Shown in pieces: positions 25,366 to 34,814 of a DNA stretch of 64,000 bases. Each line of letters begins with the position of its first letter. Position 1 is the stretch's first letter. The notes below the pieces were generated by a model that worked only from the letters and a program-made list of their open reading frames with translations, ran no database searches and was not told the origin of the DNA. Made by a program: the position numbers and the translations under genes. This DNA comes from DASQEH01 sp038239485 (lineage in GTDB: Bacteria; Actinomycetota; Actinomycetes; Propionibacteriales; Nocardioidaceae), in the NCBI GenBank assembly GCA_038239485.1, contig JBBSET010000005.1, forward strand, positions 20,155 through 84,154. The letters are read 5' to 3'.

Positions 25366-26223
25366 TCAGCAGGCGCGGTAGGCATAGTGCGGCCTGCCCC
25401 GCCGCACCAGCATCCGGTCCCGCAGGACCACCGACCAGACGTCGCCGTGCTGGCGACAGCTGCGGGCGAACGCCGCACGCCCGTTGTCGGTGTACTCGAT
25501 CTCGATCACATGGCGGCCGTAGGCGGCGCGGTACGACGCGCACTCGTGCCAGACGCCGCACTCCTCGCTGACGGCGAAGTCGAAGCCGACGCGCAGCCGA
25601 CGGTGCCTGGTCAGCTGCGCGAGGTTCTTCTGTGCGATGGCGAGTCGGGCGGCGTGGGCGCGTATCGCCAGCAGCCTCGCCTCGTCGAGGGCCTCCGACC
25701 CGGTCAGCAGGTGTCGCGACCTCGAGAACGAGTCGAGGTTGTCGGGCTCGACGGCGTCGAAGCCGGACCGGGCGCACCGGTCGATCCATCGTCCGACCAC
25801 TGCGGCCACGGCGCGGCGCTTGGGCGCGGTCGAGATGTCGAGGAGTACCTCGCCGGGCCAGCCGGGATCATGGACGAGAGCACCGCGGTGGTTCCGCAGC
25901 AGCAGCCCGCGATGATGTCGGCGCCACCAGCGCAGCTGCCCCGGCTGGGTCTGGAAGGCGTTGACGTAGCAGATGGTGTAGGCACCCGCCGCCGGGTGCG
26001 CCGTTCGGTCCCGGGTCACCACGCTCACGCCACGAGGAGGCGGGTACGCCCCGCCGAGCTGGTAGTCGAACCCCGCTCCGGAAGGCGGCAGTTTCACCTG
26101 CCCGACGGCCTGGCCGGGCGTCTGTGCTGACGCGGTGCCGTCCAGAGCGAGGAGGCCTGCGAGCGCCACCGCGACGATTCGCACCAAGGGAACCACTCGC
26201 ATCATGAGGAACGGGGCAGGCAT
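25366..26223 (-). CDS. Secreted GH114 endo-alpha-1,4-polygalactosaminidase family protein
   Basis: 285 aa. Signal peptide with hydrophobic core VPLVRIVAVALAGLLAL, cleavage near TASA. The body is a GH114 TIM barrel: FDYQLGG.YPPP, CYVNAFQTQP, the DISTAPKRR loop, GFDAVEPDNLDSF, AIAQKNLAQL and HVIEIEYTD, with Asp and Glu candidates for catalysis. Family enzymes cut galactosaminogalactan-type polymers, so it may act on biofilm or fungal polysaccharide (inference). Start could be ATG 26223, 26205 or 26202. Converges with UPF0301. Confidence 0.82.
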   Translation of the reverse strand: MPAPFLMMRVVPLVRIVAVALAGLLALDGTASAQTPGQAVGQVKLPPSGAGFDYQLGGAYPPPRGVSVVTRDRTAHPAAGAYTICYVNAFQTQPGQLRWWRRHHRGLLLRNHRGALVHDPGWPGEVLLDISTAPKRRAVAAVVGRWIDRCARSGFDAVEPDNLDSFSRSRHLLTGSEALDEARLLAIRAHAARLAIAQKNLAQLTRHRRLRVGFDFAVSEECGVWHECASYRAAYGRHVIEIEYTDNGRAAFARSCRQHGDVWSVVLRDRMLVRRGRPHYAYRAC

Positions 26224-26270
26224 GAGTCGATACTGCGCCCTGGGCTGCCCCAGCGCAGGCGAACGGGTCG

Positions 26271-26276
26271 TACACT
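26271..26276 (+). promoter_or_regulatory. -10 box (TACACT) for the DUF3039 gene
   Basis: TACACT lies 7 nt before the ATG, consistent with a leaderless transcript. It sits in the 60-bp gap divergent from the GH114 gene. Confidence 0.42.
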
Positions 26277-26283
26277 GGCGCCG

Positions 26284-26550
26284 ATGAGCATCAAACTGAG
26301 CCCGGGCGTCGAGACCGTCGAGGACCGCCGTACGCAGGAGTTCCTCGACGACGGCGACCACGACCGGTTCAGCCACTACGCCCGCAAGGACAGGCTGACC
26401 GAGGCGATGGTGATGGGTACGCCCGTCACCGCGCTGTGCGGGAAGGTCTGGGTGCCCAGCCGGGACCCGCAGAAGTACCCCGTCTGCCCGGGCTGCAAAG
26501 AGGTCTGGGAGTCGCTGAAGCACGGCGACGACTCGGGCGACCAGACGTAG
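26284..26550 (+). CDS. DUF3039 family protein
   Basis: 88 aa. Conserved actinobacterial family: TQEFLDDGDHDRFSHYARKD in the first half, then VTALCGKVWVP and CPGCKEVWE. The three Cys and upstream His residues look like a zinc site. Function unknown. Leaderless-type start. Confidence 0.88.
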   Translation: MSIKLSPGVETVEDRRTQEFLDDGDHDRFSHYARKDRLTEAMVMGTPVTALCGKVWVPSRDPQKYPVCPGCKEVWESLKHGDDSGDQT

Positions 26551-26607
26551 CGTGGCCGGGTAGCCCGGCCATTGCTCGGGAGTCAGCCGTCACGAAGGAG
26601 CCAGCCT

Positions 26608-27513
26608 GTGCGAGCGGCAGTCGTCGCGGCGCTCGGGTCACTTTCCCTCGCAGTTGCGGGGTTCACAGGCCTGCCCGGTCAGACCGCAGGGCCGGCGGGC
26701 CAGCTCACCGCGACGACGGCCGCTGTCGGCTGTGGGCAGGTCGGCTCCCGGCCCTCAGCGCGGCCCGATGACTCGACGCGATCGGGTGCTGCGCTCTTGT
26801 CGTACCGGTCCCACCGGCGCCGGCGCATCGTCGTGAGGGTCTACGCGCATGTCCTACGCACCGCATCGCGAGGCGGGGTGCCGTCCGCACGGGTCGCCCG
26901 CCAGGTCAAGGTGCTCAACCGCGCCTTCTCGGGGCACGAGAGCACCCAAGCCGCCAACTCGCCGTTCAGGTTCCGGCTCGTGGACGTGGACGTGAGCGTC
27001 AATGCGGCGTGGGCGCGGATGAACGAAGGCTCTCTCGCCGAGCAGCATGCCAAGAGAGCCCTGCACGAGGGCGGCAGCACCGATCTGAACCTCTATATCG
27101 GGTCCAACTCGGTTGGCCAGCTCGGCTGGGGCACGGAGCCGACCAGGTACGCCGGGCAGCCGCGTATGGACGGCATCGTGATCGCCCGCCACACGATGGC
27201 GGGCGGGGCTGGTGGACGCTACAGCGCCGGCGACGCGGCGGTGCATGAGACGGGCCACTGGCTGGGGCTGTTCCACACCTTCACAGGTGGTTGCTCGAAG
27301 CGAGGAGACCTGGTGGCGGACACGCCGGCCGAGGCGAGCCCGAGCTACGACTGCCACGTGCACCGGAACACCTGCGGTGCGCCCGGCCACGACCCGGTCC
27401 ACAACTTCATGGACTACGGCTACGACGCCTGCATGAACCAGTTCACTCCGGGCCAGGCGGCCAGGATGACGCAGTCCTGGGAGGACCTCCGCGCCTCCGC
27501 TGCCTCCGCCTGA
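26608..27513 (+). CDS. Secreted M43 (pappalysin/cytophagalysin-type) zinc metalloprotease
   Basis: 301 aa. Signal peptide (first about 30 residues), a propeptide-like region, then the zincin domain. The zinc motif HETGHWLGLFH gives three His ligands and the catalytic Glu, and FMDYGYDACMNQFT supplies the downstream Met-turn of the metzincins. Cys residues around the active site (GGCSKRGD, YDC, NTC) suggest disulfides. Start GTG 26608 with GAAGGAG upstream. Extracellular protein degradation. Not in an operon with its neighbours. Confidence 0.9.
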   Translation: MRAAVVAALGSLSLAVAGFTGLPGQTAGPAGQLTATTAAVGCGQVGSRPSARPDDSTRSGAALLSYRSHRRRRIVVRVYAHVLRTASRGGVPSARVARQVKVLNRAFSGHESTQAANSPFRFRLVDVDVSVNAAWARMNEGSLAEQHAKRALHEGGSTDLNLYIGSNSVGQLGWGTEPTRYAGQPRMDGIVIARHTMAGGAGGRYSAGDAAVHETGHWLGLFHTFTGGCSKRGDLVADTPAEASPSYDCHVHRNTCGAPGHDPVHNFMDYGYDACMNQFTPGQAARMTQSWEDLRASAASA

Positions 27514-27540
27514 CCGCCTAGGCGCTCGGGTCAGATTCTT

Positions 27541-28656
<1,116 letters not shown>

Positions 28657-28755
28657 GATGCCTTGATCCCTTCACCGGCTGGAACGAGCCGGACGATCCG
28701 TTGTGAGGGTGAACGGCCCGAGTCTGGCACAAGATGTGGCGGCTGTCACTGCTTG

Positions 28756-29274
28756 CTAAATCCGTTCACCGGGTGCACCGGTATCGGTGCCCGAGGCTGC
28801 TGCGGGCACCGATGTTGTCGCCTCGACCAGCGGCAGCACTCGATGCTCGATCTGCCGGGTCAGGCTGATCATCGTCGCGGCGCGTTCGATCCCGGGGTAG
28901 GACACGACCGTGTCCAGCACCCGCTGGAGGTCGGCGTTGGACGCGGCCACGACCCGGCACCACAGATCGCCGGGCCCGGTGACGGTGTGTGCCTCCAGCA
29001 CCTCGGGTATCAGGGCGAGGTGCTCGCCGACGGGGTCGTGGCCGCCGCCCTGCCGGATCTCCAGCGTCACGAAGGCGGTGACCGGGTACCCGACCGCGGC
29101 GGGGTCGAGGTCCGGACCCCATCCCTGGACGACGCCGGACCGCTCCAACCGGTCCAGCCGCGCTTGGACCGTCCCGCGCGCGACCCCGAGGCGCCGCGCC
29201 GCCTCCATCACCCCGACCCGGGGCTCGTCGGCGAGCAGCCTCAGCAGCCGCGCATCGAGGCGGTCCAGGGCCAT
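28756..29274 (-). CDS. Lrp/AsnC family transcriptional regulator
   Basis: 172 aa. N-terminal winged helix (LDARLLRLLADEPRVGVMEAARRLGVARGTVQARLDRLERSGVV) and a C-terminal RAM/AsnC ligand domain. Divergent from 4-hydroxyphenylpyruvate dioxygenase, with two clear dyads between them, so it probably controls tyrosine breakdown in response to an amino acid or keto acid (inference). The start has a GAGGAG Shine-Dalgarno. Confidence 0.9.
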   Translation of the reverse strand: MALDRLDARLLRLLADEPRVGVMEAARRLGVARGTVQARLDRLERSGVVQGWGPDLDPAAVGYPVTAFVTLEIRQGGGHDPVGEHLALIPEVLEAHTVTGPGDLWCRVVAASNADLQRVLDTVVSYPGIERAATMISLTRQIEHRVLPLVEATTSVPAAASGTDTGAPGERI

Positions 29275-29348
29275 CGCGTGCTCCTCACCGCAGAGCGCTA
29301 ATCACCATGTGCACGATGTGAGTAATCAAGGCAGCCTCGGCTAGTCAT

Positions 29349-29388
29349 TCTGCTCAGTTGCTGAGCAGAGTGTTGCACACAATGTGTG
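29349..29388. promoter_or_regulatory. Two dyads between the Lrp and hpd genes (probable Lrp operators)
   Basis: CTGCTCAG-TTG-CTGAGCAG (29350-29368, perfect 8-bp arms) and CACACA-A-TGTGTG (29376-29388, perfect 6-bp arms). Both lie within 65 bp upstream of the hpd start and resemble the symmetric sites bound by Lrp dimers. Confidence 0.5.
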
Positions 29389-29409
29389 ATCTTGGTCATC
29401 CTGGACGGT

Positions 29410-30609
29410 ATGACCGAGACGCTGACGCCCGACGAAGTCCAGGCAGATCTGACCCTCGAGCAGCTCAAGCAGCTGGTTGGCCTGGTCGACTACGACGAGA
29501 GCAAGGACCCGTTCCCCGTCACGGCGCTGGATGCCGTCGTGTTCGTGGTGGGCAACGCCACCCAGACGGCCGCCTTCTACCAGCTCGCCCTGGGTATGGA
29601 CCTGGTCGCCTACGCGGGTCCGGAGACCGGGGTGCGCGACCACAAGGCCTTCGTGCTGAGGTCGGGTTCGGCCAGGTTCGTCTTCCGCGGTGGCGTGTCG
29701 CCCGACAGCCCTCTGATCGACCACCACTACCGCCATGGTGACGGCGTCGTCGACCTCGCCCTGGAGGTGCCGGACGTCGACAAGTGCATCGCGCACGCAC
29801 GGCTGATGGGCGCGACCATCCTCGACGAGCCGCACGATGTCAGCGACGAGCACGGCACCGTGCGGATGGCCGCGATCGCCACCTACGGCGAGACCAGGCA
29901 CACCCTCGTCGACCGGTCCGGATACTCCGGGCCGTACCTGCCGGGGTTCGTCGCGACCTCGACCCGAGTGACCAGGCCGGTAGGGCACCCGAAGCGGCTG
30001 TTCCAGGCCGTCGACCACTGCGTGGGAAATGTCGAGCTCGGCCGGATGGACGACTGGGTCGCCTTTTACAACAAGGTGATGGGCTTCGTGAACATGGCGG
30101 AGTTCATCGGCGACGACATCGCCACCGACTACTCCGCCTTGATGTCCAAGGTCGTCTCGAACGGCAACCACCGGGTCAAGTTCCCCCTGAACGAGCCGGC
30201 GATCGCCAAGAAGAAGTCGCAGATCGACGAGTATCTCGAGTTCTACGGCGGCGCGGGCTGCCAGCACCTGGCCCTCGCGACGGGAGACATCCTCCGGACC
30301 GTCGACCAGCTGAGGGCCAACGGGATCGAGTTCCTCGCCACCCCGGACTCGTACTACGACGATCCCGCTCTGCGAGCGCGCATCGGCAACGTCCGCGTCG
30401 GGATCGAGGAGCTCAAGAGCCGCGGCATCCTGGTCGACCGCGACGAGGACGGCTACCTGCTCCAGATCTTCACCAAGCCGGTCGGCGACCGTCCCACCGT
30501 CTTCTTCGAGTTCATCGAGCGCCATGGGTCGCTCGGGTTCGGCAAGGGCAACTTCAAGGCCCTGTTCCAGGCAATCGAGCGTGAGCAGGACGCCCGCGGG
30601 AACCTCTGA
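29410..30609 (+). CDS. hpd: 4-hydroxyphenylpyruvate dioxygenase
   Basis: Non-haem iron enzyme converting 4-hydroxyphenylpyruvate to homogentisate in tyrosine catabolism. 399 aa, two vicinal-oxygen-chelate domains. Iron ligands are in place: His203 (VDHCVGNV), His286 (GCQHLAL) and Glu367 (FFEFIERHG). The C-terminal segment GFGKGNFKALFQAIEREQ is the family gating helix. ATG 29410 gives the normal N-terminus. There is no clear Shine-Dalgarno. Divergent from an Lrp regulator. Homogentisate dioxygenase is not in the window. Confidence 0.97.
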   Translation: MTETLTPDEVQADLTLEQLKQLVGLVDYDESKDPFPVTALDAVVFVVGNATQTAAFYQLALGMDLVAYAGPETGVRDHKAFVLRSGSARFVFRGGVSPDSPLIDHHYRHGDGVVDLALEVPDVDKCIAHARLMGATILDEPHDVSDEHGTVRMAAIATYGETRHTLVDRSGYSGPYLPGFVATSTRVTRPVGHPKRLFQAVDHCVGNVELGRMDDWVAFYNKVMGFVNMAEFIGDDIATDYSALMSKVVSNGNHRVKFPLNEPAIAKKKSQIDEYLEFYGGAGCQHLALATGDILRTVDQLRANGIEFLATPDSYYDDPALRARIGNVRVGIEELKSRGILVDRDEDGYLLQIFTKPVGDRPTVFFEFIERHGSLGFGKGNFKALFQAIEREQDARGNL

Positions 30610-30719
30610 TCGCCGCCCCGCGGATCGCTGGGACAGCCACGCCCCCACATTGTTCGGCGAGACTGCGCAACCAATCAGCGACTCGGTGCGTCTATAAGAG
30701 TGACGAGGGAAGCGAGACA

Positions 30720-30750
30720 CAGCGGACCCTGGCTGAGCCGGGGTCCGCTG
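30720..30750. terminator. Strong hairpin downstream of hpd
   Basis: CAGCGGACCC pairs perfectly with GGGTCCGCTG, and the inner bases extend the stem to about 14 bp with a 3-nt loop. It lies 110 nt after the hpd stop, with no T-tract. The 30610-31072 gap otherwise holds only a possible gene remnant. Confidence 0.5.
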
Positions 30751-30819
30751 TCGCGTACCTGAGGAGCCCCGATCGAGAGTGTGGCGTAGAGCCGCTACCT
30801 GACTGCCGTCTCGCCCCCG

Positions 30820-30978
30820 GCGAGGAACGTCCCCGCAGCCGGCAGCGGCGCAGTCGGCGAACGTCACCACCAGCGACGCGATCTTGGACGCCTGGGCTTC
30901 CTGGCGATGGGTCGCGTCGAGCTTGACGAACTCCTGGTAGCCGTTGCGGTTAAAGAGGGCGGCGTGCCGTCCGGACCT
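30820..30978 (-). pseudogene. Possible decayed gene fragment
   Basis: On the minus strand a stretch of about 50 codons shows normal GC-rich third positions and a protein-like sequence (LFNRNGYQEFVKLDA...HRQEAQASKIASLVVTF), but no start, no full domain and no extension on either side. It may be the C-terminal relic of an ATPase or transposase-type gene. I cannot assign the family. Confidence 0.3.
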
Positions 30979-31072
30979 ATGCAGGTCTTGCGATCTCAGC
31001 GGCCAGACGGTGGCGAGTTGGCGCGCGCGCGAGATACTAGGGTCGACGGAACTGGACCGAGGAGGCAGCGCG

Positions 31073-32497
31073 ATGGTGATGAAGACCGGCAGACACGACC
31101 AACGGCACCGCGTGGTGATCATCGGGTCGGGGTTCGGCGGCCTGTTCTCAGCGCAGGCGCTGAAGCACGCTGACGTCGAGGTCACCTTGGTCGCGAAGAC
31201 ATCGCACCACCTCTTCCAGCCGCTGCTCTATCAGGTGGCGACGGGCGTGCTCTCGCAGGGCGAGATCGCCCCGGCCACGCGTGAGATCCTGAGCCGTCAG
31301 CAGAACACCAGGGTGATTCTCGGCGACGTCACGAGGATCGACGTCGCCAACCAGACCGTCACCTCGCAGACCTCGGGCCTGGTCAACACCACCGCCTACG
31401 ACACCTTGATCGTCGCGGCCGGTGCGGGGCAGTCGTACTTCGGCAACGACCAGTTCGCCGACTATGCGCCCGGGATGAAGTCCATCGACGACGCGCTGGA
31501 GCTGCGGGCCCGCATCTTCGGCGCTTTCGAGCTCGCCGAGCTGAGCGACGATCCCGAGGAGGTCAAGCGGCTGCTCACATTCGTCGTGGTCGGCGCCGGC
31601 CCCACGGGTGTGGAGATGGCGGGTCAGATCGTCGAGCTCGCACAGCGGGCACTGCGCCCCGAGTACCGCCACATCGACACCCGCGACGCGAGGGTGATCC
31701 TGCTGGATGCGGCTCCCGTCGTGCTGCCCGCCTTCGGCGAAAAGCTCGGGCGCAAGGCCGTCGAGCGGCTCACCAAGCTCGGTGTGGAGGTCAGGACCTC
31801 GGCCATCGTCACCGATGTGGACATCGCCGGCATCACGGTCAAGAGCCCGGACGGCAAGGAGGAGCGGATCGAGGCGGTCTGCAAGATCTGGGCCGCCGGG
31901 GTCTCCGCCAGCCCGCTGGGCAAGCATCTCGCCGAGCAGATCGGGGCGGAGGTCGACCGTGCTGGTCGGGTCCATGTCGAAGCCGACCTGACGCTGCCCG
32001 GTCACCCGGAGATCTTCGTCGTCGGCGACATGATGGCGCTGGACCGGCTGCCCGGCGTGGCTCAAGTTGCGATCCAGGGCGGCCGGTTCGCCGCCAAACG
32101 GATCCAGCAGCGGTTGGGCGGCGAGGCGGCCGACGAGCCGTTCACGTACCACGACAAGGGCAGCATGGCGACCATCTCCCGGTTCAGCGCGGTGGCGCTG
32201 ATCGGCCCGCTGAAGCTGTCCGGCTTCATCGCGTGGGTGATGTGGCTCGCTGTCCATATCGTCTACATCACCGGGTTCAAGAAGCGCGTCACCACCTTGC
32301 TGCACTGGGGCGTCAGCTTCGTCGGCCGGGACCGCTCCGAGCGGGCCATCACCGAGCAGCAGGCCACCGCGCGAGAGGCACTCGAGCTCCTCGGTACCAG
32401 CTGGGTGCGTCCCACCGGGGTGGGCACCGGCACGACCGGCGGCGAGATCCCGGGGCTCGAGGGGGCCACGATCGAGCCGGTGGACAGCTCCTCCTAG
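31073..32497 (+). CDS. ndh: Type II NADH dehydrogenase (NDH-2)
   Basis: Single-subunit, non-proton-pumping NADH:quinone oxidoreductase on the inner face of the membrane. 474 aa. FAD-binding GSGFGGLFSA at about residues 17-26, second dinucleotide motif VVGAGPTGVEMAG, the quinone-site region GDMMALDRLPGVAQVAIQGG, and a C-terminal amphipathic/hydrophobic stretch (SGFIAWVMWLAVHIVYITGF) for membrane attachment. ATG 31073 is chosen because GGAGG lies 8 nt upstream. Monocistronic. Confidence 0.94.
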   Translation: MVMKTGRHDQRHRVVIIGSGFGGLFSAQALKHADVEVTLVAKTSHHLFQPLLYQVATGVLSQGEIAPATREILSRQQNTRVILGDVTRIDVANQTVTSQTSGLVNTTAYDTLIVAAGAGQSYFGNDQFADYAPGMKSIDDALELRARIFGAFELAELSDDPEEVKRLLTFVVVGAGPTGVEMAGQIVELAQRALRPEYRHIDTRDARVILLDAAPVVLPAFGEKLGRKAVERLTKLGVEVRTSAIVTDVDIAGITVKSPDGKEERIEAVCKIWAAGVSASPLGKHLAEQIGAEVDRAGRVHVEADLTLPGHPEIFVVGDMMALDRLPGVAQVAIQGGRFAAKRIQQRLGGEAADEPFTYHDKGSMATISRFSAVALIGPLKLSGFIAWVMWLAVHIVYITGFKKRVTTLLHWGVSFVGRDRSERAITEQQATAREALELLGTSWVRPTGVGTGTTGGEIPGLEGATIEPVDSSS

Positions 32498-32557
32498 CTC
32501 GTCACCCGTGGGGGGCTGGAACGTCGGCCGGCAAGGCTCATCCCACGAACGCCTGGG

Positions 32558-33133
32558 TCAGACGACGACGACGCCTGCCGACCGCATCTCGGCGAGCGCG
32601 GCCCGCGTCGAGTCGGGCGCCACACCCGCTGCGAGGTGCGTCAGTACCCGGGTGGTGAAACCTTCGCGCTGCGAGTCCAGGGCGGTGGCGCGCACGCAGT
32701 AGTCGGTGGCGATCCCACAGACGTCCACGTCGGTGACCGTGTGCCGGCGCAACCAGTCAGCCATCGCCAACCCGTCGATGTCCATGCCCTCGAACCCGCT
32801 GTAGGCGGCTCGGTGCTCGCCCTTCAGGAAGACCGCGAAGAAGGGCTGCGGATCGAGGTTGGGGTGGAAGGCAGCGCCGTCGCTGCCCACGACGCAGTGC
32901 GGCGGCCACGAGTCGACGAAGTCGGGGTGGTCGGAGAAGTGGGTGCCCGGGTCGATGTGATGGTCGCGGGTCGCGACGATGACGTCGTAGTCACGGTCGG
33001 CCTGGCCGGCCTGCTGCCACGTGTGCAGCACCTCTCCGATCCGGAAGGCGACCTCGGCACCGCCATGGACAGGCAGGCTGCCGCCCTCGCAGAAGTCGTT
33101 CTGGACGTCGACCACGACAAGCGCCCTACTCAC
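32558..33133 (-). CDS. pncA: Nicotinamidase
   Basis: Hydrolyses nicotinamide to nicotinate in NAD salvage; in mycobacteria the same enzyme activates pyrazinamide. 191 aa isochorismatase-like fold. Catalytic triad Asp9 (VVDVQNDF), Lys104 (FLKGEH) and Cys146 (ATDYCVRAT). Metal ligands in RDHHIDPGTHF (Asp57, His59, His65). GTG start with AGAGGAG upstream. It follows pncB on the same strand (15 bp apart), so the operon makes the two consecutive salvage enzymes. Confidence 0.96.
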   Translation of the reverse strand: MSRALVVVDVQNDFCEGGSLPVHGGAEVAFRIGEVLHTWQQAGQADRDYDVIVATRDHHIDPGTHFSDHPDFVDSWPPHCVVGSDGAAFHPNLDPQPFFAVFLKGEHRAAYSGFEGMDIDGLAMADWLRRHTVTDVDVCGIATDYCVRATALDSQREGFTTRVLTHLAAGVAPDSTRAALAEMRSAGVVVV

Positions 33134-33148
33134 GACATCGCTCCTCTG

Positions 33149-34486
33149 TCATCGCGCGACGACTTCGACCGTAGCGGCCCGACGGCCCTCGTCGAGGTAC
33201 TCCGTGGGAATGGCGGGCTCGCCCCTCGACAGCTTGTGCGCCTGGATCGGGAGCTCGGCCAATGCGTCGCAATGGCGTTGCCGCGAGGCCTCCAGCGGCT
33301 CCCGACCGACGATCTCGCCGGACCGCACAAGCTCGACGAGCAAGGGGCGGTCGTCGCCGTCGTCGGGCGGAGGAGCCCCGATGCCGAGTATCTCCGCTTG
33401 CGCCACACCCTCTGGCGACCGTCGGCGCAGCGCCCATTTGCGGCCGCCGATCGACAGCTTGTCGGCGCTCTTCTTCGCCACCGGCACCATCGGCGCGTCG
33501 GCTGCCGTCGAGGAGGCTCGCGCCACCAGCTTGTACACGAAGCCGCACGTGGGGGAACCCGAGCCGGTGACAAGCGACGTTCCGACGCCGTAGCCGTCGA
33601 CCGGCGCGGCCGCCAGCCCGGCGATCGCGAACTCGTCCAGGTCGCTGGTGACGATGATGCGGGTGTCCGTGGCGCCGAGTGAGTCCAGCTGCCGTCGAAC
33701 GCTGCGGGCCAACTGGGCCAAGTCGCCGGAGTCGATCCGGACCGCTCCCAGCTGCGGTCCCGCGACCTCGACAGCCAGCCGCACGGCCTCGGCGATGTCG
33801 TAGGTGTCGACCAGCAGGGTGGTACCTCCTCCGAGCGAGTCGACCTGGGCCCGGAAGGCGTCCCGCTCGGTGTCGTGCAGCAGCATGAACGAGTGCGCGG
33901 CGGTTCCTCGGGTGGGAACGCCGTAGTCCATCCCCGCCTGCAGGTTCGAGGTCGCGCTGAAACCGGCGAGGTAGGCAGCGCGTGCAGCCGCCACCGCAGC
34001 CCATTCGTGGGTGCGCCGAGCACCCATCTCGATACACGGTCGCCCGTCGGCCGCCGCGGTCATCCGGGATGCGGCCGACGCGACCGCCGAGTCGTGGTTG
34101 AAGATCGACAGCAGCACGGTCTCGAGCACGACAGCCTCGGCGAAGGTGGACTCGACCACCAGCAGCGGGCTGCCCGGGAAGTAGACGTCGCCTTCACCGT
34201 AGCCCCAGATGGTGCCGGTGAACCGGTACGCCGCCAGCCACTCGACGGTCTGCCGGTCGACCACGTGGGAGTCCTGCAGGTAGGCGAGCTCCGCGTCGCT
34301 GAAGTGGAATGCCTCGAGGACGTCGAGTACGCGCCCGGTGCCGGCGACCACGCCGTATCGCCGTCCGGCTGGAAGCCTGCGGCCGAAAAGCTCGAAGACG
34401 CCCGGCCGATGCGCGGTCCCGGAGCGCAACGCCGCCTCGACCATGGTGAGCTCGTAGTGGTCGGTCAGCAAGCCGGTCGGATGCAC
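33149..34486 (-). CDS. pncB: Nicotinate phosphoribosyltransferase
   Basis: Joins nicotinate and PRPP to give nicotinate mononucleotide. 445 aa, normal length. Family features: TDHYELTMVEAAL at the start, FELFGRRLPAGRRYGV, the active-site segment with His in EMGARRTHEWAAVAAARAAYLAGF, DTYDIAEAVRLA, and RIDSGDLAQLAR. GTG start with TAGTCT 6 nt upstream on the minus strand (leaderless). First gene of pncB-pncA, divergent from clpS. Confidence 0.96.
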   Translation of the reverse strand: MHPTGLLTDHYELTMVEAALRSGTAHRPGVFELFGRRLPAGRRYGVVAGTGRVLDVLEAFHFSDAELAYLQDSHVVDRQTVEWLAAYRFTGTIWGYGEGDVYFPGSPLLVVESTFAEAVVLETVLLSIFNHDSAVASAASRMTAAADGRPCIEMGARRTHEWAAVAAARAAYLAGFSATSNLQAGMDYGVPTRGTAAHSFMLLHDTERDAFRAQVDSLGGGTTLLVDTYDIAEAVRLAVEVAGPQLGAVRIDSGDLAQLARSVRRQLDSLGATDTRIIVTSDLDEFAIAGLAAAPVDGYGVGTSLVTGSGSPTCGFVYKLVARASSTAADAPMVPVAKKSADKLSIGGRKWALRRRSPEGVAQAEILGIGAPPPDDGDDRPLLVELVRSGEIVGREPLEASRQRHCDALAELPIQAHKLSRGEPAIPTEYLDEGRRAATVEVVAR

Positions 34487-34492
34487 CTCGAA

Positions 34493-34498
34493 AGACTA
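34493..34498 (-). promoter_or_regulatory. -10 box (TAGTCT) for pncB
   Basis: On the minus strand TAGTCT ends 6 nt before the GTG start of pncB. It sits in the 19-bp gap to the divergent clpS start. Confidence 0.42.
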
Positions 34499-34505
34499 GG
34501 CGACA

Positions 34506-34814
34506 ATGAGGGACGTGACTGCCACCCCCGACGCCGCAACGGTCGAGCGCACTGACGTCGACGAGGTCGTGGCAACGGAGCTGCCGTGGATCACCATCGT
34601 CTGGGACGACCCGGTGAACCTGATGTCCTACGTGACCTTCGTGTTCACCGACTACTTCCGCTACCCGCGGTCCAAGGCGAAGCGGCTGATGATGCAGGTG
34701 CACACCGAAGGCAAGGCGATCGTCTCGAGCGGCAGCCGTGAGGAGATGGAGCGCGACGTGCAGGCGATGCACTCCTACGGCCTGTGGGCGACCCTGGAGA
34801 AGACCGAGAAATGA
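34506..34814 (+). CDS. clpS: ATP-dependent Clp protease adaptor ClpS
   Basis: N-recognin that delivers N-degron proteins to ClpAP/ClpCP. 102 aa. Core WITIVWDDPVNLMSYVTFVF contains the substrate-pocket DDPVN motif; TDYFRYPRSKAKRLMMQVHTEGKAIV carries the conserved His. A GTG at 34516 is an alternative start. Its stop overlaps the next start by 4 bp (ATGA), as in other actinobacteria, where clpS is followed by a DUF2017 gene. Confidence 0.96.
   Translation: MRDVTATPDAATVERTDVDEVVATELPWITIVWDDPVNLMSYVTFVFTDYFRYPRSKAKRLMMQVHTEGKAIVSSGSREEMERDVQAMHSYGLWATLEKTEK

Noticed and set aside
29341..31185. Very long minus-strand open frame (about 614 codons) across hpd
   Set aside because: It is antisense to hpd, has low-complexity charged composition and no recognisable domain. 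High-GC DNA keeps such frames open by chance. Only the 30820-30978 part, outside hpd, looks protein-like.
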